In this document: positions 11,958 to 24,924 of the stretch, piece by piece
Numbering within the stretch: the first letter of the stretch is position 1
Layout of the letters: every line of letters starts with the position of its first letter
Assembly (NCBI GenBank): GCA_000310025.1
Contig: FN649003.1
Location: 69,808 to 133,807 of the forward strand
Reading direction: 5' to 3'
Length of the DNA: 64,000 nucleotides
DNA from: Ectocarpus siliculosus
Taxonomy: Eukaryota > Sar > Phaeophyceae > Ectocarpales > Ectocarpaceae
Notes under the pieces: model-generated
What the model saw: only the letters and a program-made list of their open reading frames with translations
Databases searched by the model: none
Told to the model about the DNA's origin: nothing
Translations under genes and position numbers: made by a program

Positions 11958-12539
11958 GATACACAATTTTGGGGTTTGGGTCTGAGGTGGGGCACTGCTG
12001 TGAACCAATCACCAATCACAGGCGAGGACGTGGTTCTACTGCGTAACAGGGATGGTTCTGCCATGTAGTTGGCCGGTTCCAAGGAATGCTTGTGGTCGAC
12101 GTATGTCGGTACTCGCGAGGTAGTCACGGGTTATAGGGTCGTTCTTATCGACTCGACCAATAAAACACGAAAAAAAAACGAAACCGTGTTTTGTTGAACA
12201 CATATGGAGGCGTTTTTCCCCGAAAGCGTGAAAAGAAGGAGCCGGGTTTATTGGGGGCTTGCTACTTTAACGAATCCGTGTTTTTGACAGAAACATCGGA
12301 CAAGCGCACCGCGGGCGCTGTAACATCACTGAAAACGCTAGAAAGACCTGCCAGACTCACGTCCAGGTCTGTTGTGTGGAGATGGACAAGCGGCAGAAGC
12401 GGCGTTCAGTCCGTTCTTGGCCCAAAACTAGGCATTGCGTGGTGCTCTCGTCTTCAACTGCTGCTGTTGGTGCTGTTTTTTTTTTCAATCACACATAGCA
12501 AACACGGAAACAGTAGAACGAGTACAGCAGCAGCACCAA

Positions 12540-12840
12540 GACCTCCAACGCGCTGATTCCTTCGGTTCGGCTGTCTATATGATACCATCTCCCGGCGCCG
12601 TGCTGCTTCGTGGGTATTGGGTGCTTGGATGCTGCTCAATAAAGTGTGTGAGAGACGTGTGCCACCTCACCAAAATGCCGATGGAAAAAATGCGGCGAGA
12701 TGATCTGTTTTTGGTCGGACGCATCAACATCAATCCAAGGCACCACGCAGCAGTAGAGCAACAGGGCCTCCGACAAGCCAATTCTTTCGAATTGGCCATC
12801 TATATGATGCTGGCCGTCAGCGCGGCTGCCGCCCTATGAT
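12540..12840. repeat. Partial tandem duplication, period about 226 bp
   Basis: The segment from about 12540 ('cctccaacgcgctgattcctt', then 'ggctgtctatatgat') is echoed from about 12766 ('cctccgacaagccaattcttt', then 'ggccatctatatgat'). About 70 bp are alignable with many substitutions, so this is an old duplication. Confidence 0.4.
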
Positions 12841-15800
12841 TGTTGAGCTCGTCTACCTTTGGGCAGGTGGTAGTCAAAGATGGGAGTCGCAACCGTGAAA
12901 AATGAGCTGGCAAACTGAAGAAATCGCAAGCAACACCAAGGTGGCGACACTCTGCCCTGCGCCTGTTGTTGCTGAAAACTGAAAACAGCAGGCCAGGTGG
13001 ACGGAATCTTTCTAAGTGTGTTGTCCTCTGTGTCGGGTGCTGCTTGTTGCGCTTTCACCGCTGCTCTATGGTGAGCAATACCATGTCAACCTGTTGTGTG
13101 TCGAGTGTCGAGCAAAACGCGTATTCAGGGAAAGAAACGAACTCTTCGCGATGATATCACGATTAGAACAAGCGAAAAATAATCGGATCTTCTTTTTACC
13201 GTTCCGTGAAAAGAAGCTTTTCTTTGTCGTTGCGTTAACAACGACCCTTACCGATGCACGCAAGATGGAATCAAACGTGGTCCATGGTCTCTTGTTGCCC
13301 CCACAGGTGCGCGCCTAATCAGCAAGGGCACCTATTGGAACTTAACGCTGCTCAACCCAATTTCATAGTGCTATCCAATTCTATGTTTTACGGGGTAGCA
13401 GACGTCGTTAAACCTCCGTCTCTGCAGCCGTGATGGGGACCCTGTGCCGCATTCGCCACTGTTTTCGGGATATAGACTACATGTAGAGCGCGCCGTCACT
13501 CGATCAAGAACTTGAGCCTCAAACACATTCCAAAATCAAAGAACGGGTGCTCAGTTCCGACGTGGTATTAAGAACAAGAACCCGCCTTTGTGGTGCACCA
13601 ATGCGCCTACACGGCAGCTCACAAGACAAAAAAGCACTCAGGATGATCGGGGGTGACCCCAACGTCCGCAGTTAGTTTCAGATTCGGGGCGGGAGGGGGG
13701 GAGGCACCATCGGAAAAAATGATGGTACGCGCGGAGGAGGGCGTGAAGGAGTGCGTACTCATGTTTTGCGCGCCTTAGCGGTTAGACCATTGACCACGCG
13801 TCCTCGAGAGGACGATGCAGCAACGTTCCAACAAGGCCGATATAAGTATGGCCAATGGTTCCTTCCTACTTCGCCAAAGGTGGCCTAAGAACATTTTTCC
13901 CTGGCCTATCTGTCTTATCGATATCACTTTTCCCGCCTTTTCACCCAATTCATAGCCCCATCACAGCTTCCTACCGTCTTCTCCTGGCTGGTCCATGCCT
14001 CAAACATCTATTTTCTCCTTCTGTCTCTACTTTTCCCAGTTCAGAAATGTACTTTCTTTCTCCTTGTCGTACAACGGATATTCTGCAACTGCAGTACATG
14101 AACGAACCTGGTCTTCGCAATCGGAGCCACATTGATTCGCATTTGGGGGGGCTGATAGCACTGCTGAATCCTGACCTCAAACCGGCGATGATTATTGATG
14201 GAAGTTGTGGATTGGATGAGGCCTTCTCCGGCGGACTGTGCTCTCGCTCATCCTTCATTGCAAACGAGACGTGAATACACGAAAACCTCCTTCAACCTGC
14301 GGTACCGACTCCTACAGTCCCGCAAATGCGGCAAGTTGTTGTTTGAACGCGGGGGACATGGGCAGCTCACGAGCGTCCACATAACTCTTCCTGCCAACGT
14401 GGCAGCTCACTATGTAGTGTTCGGAACGAAAGAAGGTAGTGACCTCTTAACGCTTACCAATCCCAACATATCCGATAAGATCCGTGGACCAACAATTAGT
14501 TCCAAATTTCATTGGACCCATGAGGTCTGAACGGAATTCTGCTGCTGGTGTTAACCACGCTGTTGTAATCTCAGTGTCGCGTTGAAAGCCACCCAGAAAG
14601 ACCTGTGTGCTCTGCATGGGGAAATCGGCATAGAAGTATGAACAAGAACCCCGTTTATCCTATGCGCAAAGACAGAACTTGCCGAAAACGAACATGGACT
14701 TGGTTTGAGTCAACCAATAAGCGTCGATCCTCACACAAACTAAGCGGTTCTTGGTGTCGCCTTGGTAGTGTTATTTCGCCGCTCTTTCCAGGTTCACGTG
14801 CAAGTACCGTCTGTTGACGTTGCCTATGTACACCACACACCGTCTGCTCATGGATACCTTCACTGGCCCAGAGGCGGAGACAAGGCATCGGTCGGGGACA
14901 TGGCACCGCGGTGCGTGAATACTCTACCGCCGCAGTACTACTGTCGTGTGTATTTCATTTGGTATTGCGACGGTCGGAGAGACCACCGGTATACCGTGAA
15001 AAAGCTAACAGAAAGGATATCATTGCATTTCCGAAGCGGGTCGGAGAGATCTCACCGGTGCACGACAAATGAAACGAGGAAAACTCATTTAGAAAAAGCA
15101 TTCGCACCCGGTCCCATTTCTCTGCCTCTTAAGGTTCTCTTAGAATAGAACATCTCGGAGCTCACCTTTGTCGTTAGCATGGCTGAACTTCGTCGAGCTC
15201 CCCAAATATGCCATTTATTACTCTTTACACTGGGAGAAACGAGGCTTCCTACTAATCATTCTGACCCAGCTACTCGCATAAATCGCGTTGCACACCCAAA
15301 AGTACTCACTCGTCGGTGAAACAACCCGACAACTGGCTCTCCACCAGTTGTGAACCAGCGCGTCGTATTCTACACCCCGGGGCACTTGAGAACATTGATA
15401 CAACCACCACACCGACGAGATTTCACAGCACAACCAACCAGCAGCCGAGGACAGGAGGGGGCTCCTACTCGATACCTAACGAAGAGCATCAAAAACAAAT
15501 ACGAGAACCGAAATCACTGCGGGTGGCATTTTCTCAACATCAAACAATGAGAATAAGATCACTCGTGCCAGCAGAATTTCTTGACTTCCTCTAAGCATCA
15601 CCACGGACATGCTGCCACTCGTTTTCTCCCCGCAATGTACTCTCGATGTGATGGCCTGAAAAATCGCTCTTAGTTAATGACGCTCGATTCCCCAATTCTG
15701 CACTCCTCCTCCACCCGGTTCGTGGCCCAAGGATGTCCCTCTACCTCCGTTCGCCTTCCTTACGTGCGAAACCATCACAAGCAGTATCGCATACCCCCCA
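12841..15800. other. No recognisable gene
   Basis: Several frames of 100-139 codons occur (13855-14274, 14195-14530 and 14762-15148, all plus), but none has a recognised motif, a paralogue in this window or convincing splice context. A short tRNA-like D-arm string near 13770 lacks a T-arm. Confidence 0.35.
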
Positions 15801-15815
15801 TCTGTCACAACACTT

Positions 15816-17110
15816 TCAGTAAGAGTCAAAGAAATGAGAGTCAAAGAAACACACAAATTTTCCCACAATTTTCCCGCCCGTTGACCTGGGTTGGCTTCCC
15901 GAGCGCATCGCCCGAACGACTGCCCTGGTGGTGACAACCGTCACACAACGCACTGGCCGAAAAAGAGAACGACCAGCATCAGACGATTGCGCACTTACAT
16001 CGATCATGAATTCCACATCACTCCACGTTCTTTGCGATTGGAATGACAGCACGTGGTGAGCGATACCCCAAGCTGCGACCTCTGTTCTTCGGCGCATTCC
16101 GGTGTACAACGATCGCTTGGCGTACCCTTTGCAGAAAGCACGCTTGTTGCTGCCTCCTCACCAAGTGTTGGCTGGTCAACGGGCGGACGTACGTACCTTT
16201 GGGTGCGCACGTTTACCATACCCTGCTTCGCGTGCATTTTGCAGAACTCGCGCGTTTTGCTGCCGGTTTCGCCATACGACGGTCGCGTGATGCACCCTGG
16301 GTGGCCACACCTCTTGCTTACGACGTTAACCATACCGGTCGCCGCGTGTTGAGAGCAGAATTCCACCTTCTTGCTGCCATTTACGCCGAAGCTCGGAATT
16401 ATAACACACCTGGGTGGCCGCACCTCTTGGCGTGAACGTTAACCATACCCTTCGTTGCGTGCTGAGAGCAGGCCTCCGCTCTCATGCCGTAGGCTTCACC
16501 ATATGACGGCTGCTTGATGCAACCTGGGTGGCCACACCTCTTGTTGATGACGGCAATCATACCCTTCCTCGCGTGCTGAGAGCAGAACTCCACCTTCTTG
16601 CTGCCATTTACGCCGAAGCTCGGGACTGTGACGCACCCTGGGTGGCCGCACCTCTTGGCGTAAACGTTGACCATACCCTTCGTCGCGTGCTGAGAACAAA
16701 ACTCCGCTTTCTTGCTGCCATTTACGCCGAAGTTTGGGGCTTTGACGCCCCGGGGTGGCCGCACCTCTTGAGGTAAACGTTTACCATACCCTGTTTCGCG
16801 TGCTAAGAACAGAACTCGCGCTTGCTGCTGTCATTTACGCCAAAGCTTGAGACTTTGATGCACCCTTGGTGGTCGCACGTTGTGGTGCAGACGTTTTACC
16901 ATACCTGCTGAGAACAGAACTCGCGCTTGTTGCTGCCGTGTTTTCCAAATGACGCACTTTTGATGCACCGTGGATGGCTGCACTTCCTCGCGACGACGTT
17001 AATCATACCCTGCTTCGCGTGCCTCTTGCAGAATTCCGCCTTCTTCACGCGTGCACCAGTGTTCCGATATGGCGGCAGCTTGTCGTCGCCTGAAAGAGAT
17101 TCGCGAGATG
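15816..17110 (-). pseudogene. EsV-1-7 multi-repeat gene, decayed
   Basis: Reading the minus strand from about 17110 down, about nine EsV-1-7 repeats can be followed, most in the form CGHPGC, PSFG or PSYG, then FCSQHA, then GMVNV. They are broken by several lesions. A short deletion and an extra base lie near 16890-16905. An in-frame TAG replaces the Gln of CSQH near 16806. Single-base losses after CGHPG at about 16751 and about 16410 both remove one base of the GGx-TGC junction. A further shift precedes the last, degenerate repeat (about 16150), where the C-x2-H His is Tyr. The last repeat and its downstream sequence align with the intact copy at 739-1137 and on to about 510. With nine repeats this was once a typical larger family member. 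Sequencing error could explain single lesions but not all of them. Confidence 0.75.
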
Positions 17111-17991
17111 TCCTATGGTTAAACTCAAACGACCGAATTGATATCTACAGTCAAAAGGGGTAGAATGTCGCACCAGGTACGCCGCTATGGAGGGTGAATA
17201 CAAAATGTCCAATACGACAATGCGAAAAATGGGCACCCAGTGAAGCCAAAGATCTTGAGTGGAACATGTTGGGGAATGACGTGGAAAGGTATTGGCTTGG
17301 ATACTTTGAACTCTGAACCCCTGGAGGAGCACAACTACACGGTGCTGATCTCCGCAATCTTACCCGGCGGCTACACTCCTGTTCACCTTTCAGCGACGTT
17401 GGATGGCCGGCTGCCAGCTGTCGGCACGCTTCACTGCGAGAGGCTCTTGGCTGTCCCCCACAGCTTGCGCTTGCCCCACCTTCCCTGCAACGAGTCATCC
17501 AACACGTGCAAGAAATGGATCTCGTTGATGCCTCGAGGCGCCATCTCCAAAACGCCAGCCTGAGGTTACAAAGAAAATTCAACCCACCTGAACATTGGGA
17601 AGTACATCCAGCCATCCGCAGTATCTGACCATGCAGAGGTGGATGTACTATCAACAACACCGCTTGTTGGGGCAGAACGGGCAAAGGAAAAAAAGCAAAG
17701 ACAATGTCAAGACAGAGCCCTAAATGAACCCCAAGAATTCGACAAAGCCTCTCCGGTGACTTGTATCAACTTCAACGGGATGCATCTACCCTGACCCGCC
17801 GGTGTGTCAAACGTTGTTCACATTATTGCCCAGAAGAGCGGCGATTTTCAAAGCAGGTCGTCCGGACAATGCTCTCCGTGAGGGTCGGCAGTTATCCAGA
17901 TCCATACCTCTCCACCAGTACCCCTTCGGTGCGACAGGTATCAAACATGTCTACTGTACATACAGAAACAACACCATGACCGGTGGAGTAC

Positions 17992-19921
17992 CTCCTCTTC
18001 GCGTCGTTCCTCCTGCGCCCTCTGCTCCTCCTTCTCCTCACCGTGCTCGTCTTCCCCTCGCTTCTCTTCCCCGTCATCCATCTCGAGAAGGGCCTAATGA
18101 TGTTACTCAACCCCAACACACGGGAACTGCATTGTTGTGTTTGCAAGAAGGTGAGATAGTGTGTGGAACATTTCTACAAGGTGGGGGAAAGGGAGGGAAG
18201 CTCCTAGTGTAGTCCATGGTACAACTCAAGTACCCAAAATCGCTCAAAGACTACAACCGGCATACCTGCTGCCACCCCCAATCAGTCTCGGCAGATCAGA
18301 CCGTGGCGACGTGGACCAGCAACTATATTGTGATGACCAAGTAAGTGGAGACAAAGTGACACGAGAGTAATACTTTCCAATATCAAGCACAACGTGTACC
18401 TCTGACGGTAGTAAGCCGATGCCGACGGTTAAACTTCTTCCACCACACGGGGATCAACGAAAACGTAGCCATTACCATGAACATCAGGTGCAGCTGTGCG
18501 TTTGCGAGGCGGTGTCGTGGAGACACTGAGCAGGAACGCGTGTCTTTGGTACAACCAGCAAACTCTATATCGAACCCAAACATCCTCGCACAGCACGAGA
18601 CAACCTGGAATACCTACGTCAGTTTCCTGTCTTTCCTGATTGGTGCTTTCAACCTCTGGAACAACATCATCGACGTATGGTAAATCGTGCTCCTCTCCTG
18701 TCACTTCGGTGTCCCGTGGTGTGCAATGTTTCTCCTCGTCCGATCCCGTCATGTCTGACTCGCAGGTCTTCACGGCGAAGAGTACGACAGGCGTAAACGT
18801 GATCCACCCGAGGGCAGAGGAAAGTGAAGATAGTCGCAGGTCTGTTGAGGTATTCATGCCCTGACACCCCTTCCGTCCATCACTGGCACATGCGGGGGAT
18901 ATGCCGAGCTTCCGACTACACATGTGGCCGGAACTGCCCATCTTCCGTAGTGACAAGTCTCACCTTGATTGCCACCGTGATGCCACCAACCTCGGCTCCA
19001 GCCGATGACGTTGAGCCTGTGTGCAACATGGCACCGGTTGCGACAAGCATGGCATTGTGGTTGCGCAAACAGGTATATGTAGGTGACACGACAGACGGAA
19101 CGGGCAGCAAGAGCATGGGTTGCCATTACCCACAGGAAAATACACGCCCACCCCTACTCTACCGTCCCCATTCTTACCGGAATCATTGCTGACGCCGTTG
19201 TCACCACTCGACATTCTCCTGAAAGAGGTGATCGAACCAGCAGGAAGAGTTACGCGGTACAAGGGTCCACCAAAGGCAAACGCAGTGGGAGCCCGCCGTT
19301 AGCTCATATCAACCGTAGCCTCTCTTCGGAAAGCCTATGCACGCGAAAAGTAGAGTTTTTCTTCGATATCAACTTTTTCAAACGACGTGCAAAAAGTGAG
19401 AATAGGTAGAAAAATGTGAAGCACAGTACGAAAGTACACAAAGCATTGAACAATGTATTCAGTAAGTCAAGAGTATACCTATCCCGCACGACCGGTGGGT
19501 CAATTTCCAATTTTATGGATGCTCTTGCTGCAGTTTTAGGCGCCTCTGCTGTATTCACTGTCTTCTTTAGTGCTGTGAAGGTGGCGGCCGCTGCTGCTTC
19601 CACTGCTTGTGCTGATGATACCGCCGCCATTGTTGTGTCGGCCGCGGCCTCTGCTGCGTTTACCGCCTTCACGGCCTTGACTCCCTGCGCCTTCGCCATT
19701 CTGGCTGCTCGAGACACCCTTGCACATACTTGAGATAGAGGGAGGGCGCCAACGCCGGTCGTACGAGCTACGACCTCTTCATTGACGGCTTCAAGGCTGG
19801 AAAACGCGACTCTAAGCTTCGCCGAAGTGTCCGTCAATTTTTCTCTTGCCGCTGCCATATCGCGTTGCTCTGCCTGTAGTGAAGGCCATGCAGGGGACGG
19901 GAGGGTGGAGGTTGTAACCAT
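17992..19921 (-). CDS. Alanine-rich/acidic protein of unknown function, copy B
   Basis: A phase-consistent model joins exon 1 19921-19479, exon 2 19218-19178, exon 3 19016-18964, exon 4 18860-18618 and an acidic exon 18093-17992 (294 codons so far; the 3' end is unresolved). Exon 1 has a helical start (EKLTDTSAKLRVAF) then an Ala-rich stretch with regular A-A-x-x pairs. Exon 4 carries a likely transmembrane helix (LGWITFTPVVLFAV) directly before a VKTCESDM motif and an acidic tail. The last exon is almost wholly Glu/Arg/Asp/Lys and would form a charged helix. Copy A shares the donors after 'GA(T/C)AG', the 41-nt exon 2 and all phases. The ATG used by copy A is ACA here, and reading starts in a shifted frame before rejoining at RDMA, so the start differs. 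I do not recognise the family. It may be membrane-bound with charged flanks; its neighbour is an EsV-1-7 gene. Confidence 0.6.
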
Positions 19922-19999
19922 TGCTTCGATGTGCTTAGCGTCAACGTGCCAGGATCGATAGCGCGGGTCCTAGTAGTGGTTACAGCCGGAGGTACTGAG

Positions 20000-22340
20000 T
20001 GATGGTGGCTACGGAACCCTGGAGGAAACGGGACGGGTTTGGTAGTGTCTCAAGTGTGTGTAGCCTGAACCGGCACAACCGAGGGTATAAAATTCGAATC
20101 GTGCTTGAGCCGTGCGAGACCATGGGCAACAACATAAAACTGACAAGAAGAGAACGTAGAGAAACACAAAGAACAGCAAATGGCGTGTTCGCGTGCTCAG
20201 GCAGCTGACCGGATCACGTGACGTACAGAGGGCCGTTGCGCGGCGACGTGAGGCTTCGCCACGCGGTATTTCGAAACGCGAGCGTTGTCAGTGGAAAGAG
20301 ACGTTCTCGAAGCTTTGCAGTTGTTCTGCGACGAGCGACGAGTCCGTAAGTCCGGTTGACAAGACGAAAACAGTTGGTTGGGAAAACGTTTGATCATCGA
20401 TAGGTTGGCTGAGCTCGTGGGTTTCGCGCATACCGAATCCCACTCTGGATCCTGCTCAAAAAAACAACAAAAGCTCTGCTGAAGGTCAGGTTTGTGGCGA
20501 CATATCGCTTGAAGCAAAAAGCGGTCTTGCCAGATGGGCAACGACAGGACAAACGATGGTAATACACGAGTCCAACTGCTGTTGTTTCATCTCCGGAGTA
20601 AGATCGGGCTTTGACATATGGTAACATATAATAATGAGCCGCGAAGCGCGAAGCGCGACTGTTCTTTTCCCTCCGTTCCAGGACGGAAAGGCAGGCTCTA
20701 TATATCGGTCTCTTTGTTCCACCGCGCGATGCACTGGCCCAAAACGTGATCTCCAGGAAGCCTAAATTACCCACCGTTGGAACCAGAACGAGATCTATAT
20801 GGCACCGATTAACGATCTTTCATCTTGTGAGCAAGAGCAGAAGAAGGTCACTCTTCACCACACCGGTTTGGTTGTGCTCCGACAGCAGATGGCCGTGTTT
20901 CACCGGCATTTGTACCCAAAATCCATAAAAGAGATACTCCCTCCCATCCCCGGGAGTTGCCCAGGTTATTGAGGAACAACAAATCGGAGATCTCCTACGC
21001 ACATACACGCGGTTGGTTCACACCAATAGACACAGAGGAAGCAATATAATAAGCGAAACAAGCAACACCACCGGGACTGGCAAGACAGCACTGGTGGGGG
21101 AAGGGAGCCATACACGGAGCTAGTGGCGGATGCCATTGTCATTGCTGTTGCTTCGTTACATGCAAACCAAACCTTGACCTGGGGAAAACGCATACTTGTG
21201 CAAACTAATCCCAGCAGACGGCGTGCTATTTTCAGGCTGTCCCAGACTCTCGGCCTCGCAATTTCTGAGCGTCGGATCTGTATCAATCACCACACAAGAC
21301 GGAACATGGACACATTCCATGGTGGATACCTTTGTTGCTGCTGTTGCTTCGGTGTGTGGGGATGGGTCAACTTGAAACAGAGCTGTGCCACGGGAATAAA
21401 GTACACAAGAAGAGCCTTTCATTTTTTGGCGGGGTGTTTTTCTGGCATGCATGCAGTGCTCGCCACCTCAGCTTCCGTGGCCCCTTTGGTCCCGTGGCCT
21501 CGGTCAGCCTCCACACAAGACGTGGCATACACACAGCTCGCGGAGAATAGCTTCACTGCTGCTGCGTCACTCCGCACAGAGAAACCACCGAAAGACCAAA
21601 TCGGTATAAGAACATACGTAAGACGTACGCATACAGGTCTACCGTCGGTCAAATAAGGTACCACACCCCTTGTATCGAAATTTAAAGCTCGAGTATTCCA
21701 CGACGAAGAGGATGTGCGAATCAGCAAGACTTTGTCGGAAAAGCTCTCGAAGAGACGGCTCCTTCACCAACATTTTCGGCGCCGCCACGCTTTGTCGTGT
21801 GGAGCAACCGAACTTCGAAAATTGGTCCAGGGTGTGGTATCTTGATCACCTACGGTACTACTGCATGCGCACGAATCCCAACGGTCGTTCGTTGTAGAAG
21901 AAGCCCCTCTTTTGTTATTCTTAATATGACCCATGGAATCCATTTTAATCTCTTTTTCTGTTGTTGTTGATGACTTGGATTCAAAATTCAAAATGAACGC
22001 GAAAAGCATCTCAGGTATATTGACCGCTGCAAGGTATTGAGTCGTTACCCCGCGGCTCCTTACCCCGCCCTATCTAGTAACCATCTTGACATGGCCAGGC
22101 CTCATATTCTGCCATCGATGGTTACGCACTTGTCCCAGCCTTACCCCCCTCTCTCCTCTTGGCAACTTGTCCGTCAATTGTCTATGCAAAGGTGAGTGTG
22201 CGTTTAGGCGGGCATTTTCTCTTCTATGTTTGTGTTCATGTTTTCATGTGGGTGATTAGACAACGCGGAAGTCCATGCACACACATCATGCCCTAATGGC
22301 TCGCGCCGTGCAGAACCGGTGACTCCGTGGAAAAAAAAAA
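20000..22340. other. No recognisable gene
   Basis: Similarity to copy A stops near 19990-20010. The longest frame (21123-21656, plus, 177 codons) has no known motif, no splice context and a substantial overlapping frame on the other strand, so it is not called. Confidence 0.35.
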
Positions 22341-22344
22341 AAAC

Positions 22345-22600
22345 GAGACTATTTTGCGGTTTTAACCGCGGATGTCGCGGTTTTACCCGGATTATACTAT
22401 GACGGAGCAGCTCGAGCCGTTCGGTGAAAAAAAAAAATGTTCGGAATGTTGAGAAACCTTCACCGGAGCGGTTTATCCGAGGACATTACTCACACGGAGT
22501 GGAGCGTTTTTTTTTTTGCTCATGTCGCGGCGCGGTTTGTTTCGTTGCAAAATCTCAGAACCGCTCCGCCCCGGTAGAAAAAAAACGCTCCGTGAACACT
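22345..22600. repeat. Dispersed repeat, copy 2
   Basis: Second copy of the repeat at 185-420, same orientation. It is longer here because of three A or T homopolymer runs (22332, 22427 and 22508). It lies just upstream of another repeat shared with the 10 kb region. Confidence 0.5.
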
Positions 22601-22769
22601 CCTGCCACTTTTCTTTTTTTTTTGGCCTTCAGAGCACTCGAAAATCAGCCCGGGGTGTGTGGAATATCATGCAACTTGTGGTGCACATTAAGATCCCGTG
22701 CCCATCGTGAGGCCCTACGGCTAGAGAACCTAGCGCCTCTGAATGAAACTCAAAACCCGTTTGCCAAGG

Positions 22770-23310
22770 AGTGCCACCCACCAAGAAAGATGGAACAGGA
22801 CGATGTGGCAGTGGGAAGACCCCGACCACTGCTCGTACGCGGTCTGCAGGTTACCACGCTACAACACCGCCGTGGTGTAGGAGATGCCGTGTTTGGGCGA
22901 TTTGGAACCACGAATGCCTAAGCAATCGGACGAGGTGAGAGCAGATGCTCCTCTTGCGGCGGTTTCGTCTGTGGGCGAGTTGCTCTAAATAGGGCAAGTT
23001 TCCCTCTCGCTGTAGTGCTTGCTGGGGAAAAGGGGAGAGCTACAACACCGCCGTGGTGTAGGAGATACCGTGTTTGGGCGATTTGGAACCACGAATGCCG
23101 AAGCAATCGGACGAGGTGAGAGCAGATGCTCCTCTTGCGGCGGTTTCCTCTGTGGGCGAGTTGCTCTAAATAGGGCAAGTTTCCCTCTCGCTGTAGTGCT
23201 GGGGAAAAGGGGAGAGACCAGAAGGCAATCACACGCCTTCTCTCATTTCTTGGGGCTACCCAATAAGCTGGAATGTTGACCTCGGCCAATCAAATCAGTG
23301 CCTGGTATCC
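22770..23310. repeat. Dispersed repeat with an internal 181-bp tandem duplication
   Basis: The unit beginning 'tacaacaccgccgtggtgta' at 22860 is repeated from 23041 (period 181 bp) with only a few substitutions and a short deletion, so the tandem copy is recent. The flanks at 22770-22800 and 23270-23310 match the older copy at 10260-10640, which has only one unit. The frame at 22424-22921 is open by chance through the first unit. Confidence 0.8.
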
Positions 23311-24900
23311 TCTGGGAGAGGATGGCGGGGGTGTAGTCGTGCAGTCATCATCCACTTTTTTCTTGTCTCCTTGCGCCCCAACCTTTGAACGAAGAGACTT
23401 GTGCCAATAGTAGAACGACTCTCGGGCAAGAACGTACAGATGTACAGGCGTAGCATTCATCTAGGAATTCCAGCCGGAAAGTTCCTGGGTCCTGGAAAGT
23501 TCCCGGAGTCTGGAAGAACTGTTCCAAATTGGTAACCAGGTGGCACCGAAACACACACAACGGGCAGTATACCTTGCGCCGTTAGTTGTGATTGCCTTGG
23601 AATTTCATTACCTCGCCTGCTGTGTTCGTATGTGCTGGTGTGCGGACTCCATCTATGGTAGTTATAGTATACTGCCTGTAGTCGTTGAACCTCTCACCCC
23701 AAAAACCACACCACCCGAAAGTTGCACCGCTTCTGACACATGCAACGTGTGTCGCACCGACAGCAACGGTTATATGCCAACCTGAGATCTGCAGCCTTCT
23801 TTTGGTCTATCCTATTCTTACTCTACAGCAGACCTGCTTTGTGGGGGAAGCGGGTCAATACATCTCGAGGCTTAAACCCCGGCGCTTTGAAGACTCCGAA
23901 AATTGCACGCAGGTTGACAAGTTGCCCGATGCTTTGAGAAGTTGGACTTGGGTGGACACTCCTTCTCACATGATGATGGGGTCGACACGTCCACACATGT
24001 CCAGCCACAACATCTGCACGGGCTGTGGTTGATCAGCTCTTGGCTCGGGGCAACTCAGGCTATCTTGCCCCTTGACGACGATTGGTGTCCAACCTTCCTT
24101 CCCATAGGTAAGTGGTTAACTCCAGGGTGATCACTGCTGGTAGTCGTGCTGCTGCTGTACAGTGTTCCTGATAAGCCGCCCGCCCGCCCGCCCGAACAAA
24201 CTCTTGTGTCAAGCGGTACAGCAGTAGGTAGGTGTAAAATATTACCTGCCTCAATTGCCGTTCACTTGACATATGTACAATGGAGATACCACCTGTGCCC
24301 CAAAGGCGTTGGCCGCTCTGGATTGGTCACCACCCCGAAAACGTGATCCGACATGGTAGGTGCGACTACCTACAGCAGTACCTCTACGGCGGTACCACAC
24401 AACAGCAGCACGCAATACTACTACTGCTGTACCTTCTAATCCCACTTTTTTTTTTTTTTCTACTTTTTTCAGACTGCCCTCCTCCTTCCTCGCGCTCTGC
24501 GTCCAGCCCGCACAACGTACCTCGAAACGCGCAGCAGGAGGTGTAAACTGGTGTCCAGCGCCGTCAAAAGTTGTTACACATATGAGCCCGGTTGAAACAA
24601 GTGGAAGGTGCTTCTCGTCGTATGTTGTTAGAAAAATACGATCAATGAATACTGCGCTGTAACTACCCGCTCGTGATTAAGCTACAGCTACAGCATTCGA
24701 CAGACTACGTAAATACAACAGCCATATGAGTCCTCGTGAAGCCCTCTCGTTGTTTTTGAGCCACAGCAGTTTGGCTGCTTCTGTCCGTGAGAAGGTTAGC
24801 CATCGCGTTCCCCTTTTGTCCTTCGTGAGCGAAGTACGTTGAGCAAAATGTGAATGAAAAGCTCACCACGCATGTACATGTATAGCTGATCATGTATACT
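23311..24900. other. No recognisable gene
   Basis: Only simple features are visible, such as a short (GCCC)n run at 24177-24192 and a T-run at 24448. No exon with biased codon use and good borders was found. Confidence 0.35.
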
Positions 24901-24924
24901 CGGCAACTAAACACTGCTGCACTG

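Larger units (their letters stand above)
15816..19990. repeat. Segmental duplicate of 0.5-7.1 kb
   Basis: This block repeats the content of 500-7110 in the same order and orientation. The EsV-1-7 tail at 16030-16140 matches 750-860. The region 17330-17880 matches 4290-4830 (shared 'ttcacctttcagcg', 'cccacct', 'aacaccg(t/c)(t/g)gttgg' blocks). The unknown gene at 17992-19921 matches 4946-7030 exon by exon. Introns and flanks also align in patches, so the copying was at DNA level and not through RNA. The offset falls from about 15.3 kb at the left to 12.9 kb at the right because 1140-4290 has no counterpart. Confidence 0.75.

Noticed and set aside
13750-13840. Possible tRNA (AGCGGTTAGA-like D-arm)
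   Set aside because: No T-arm with GGTTCRA and no acceptor stem pairing could be found.
21123-21656. 177-codon plus-strand frame
   Set aside because: No motif, a poly-Cys stretch from a GTT/TGC simple repeat, and a competing frame on the other strand.
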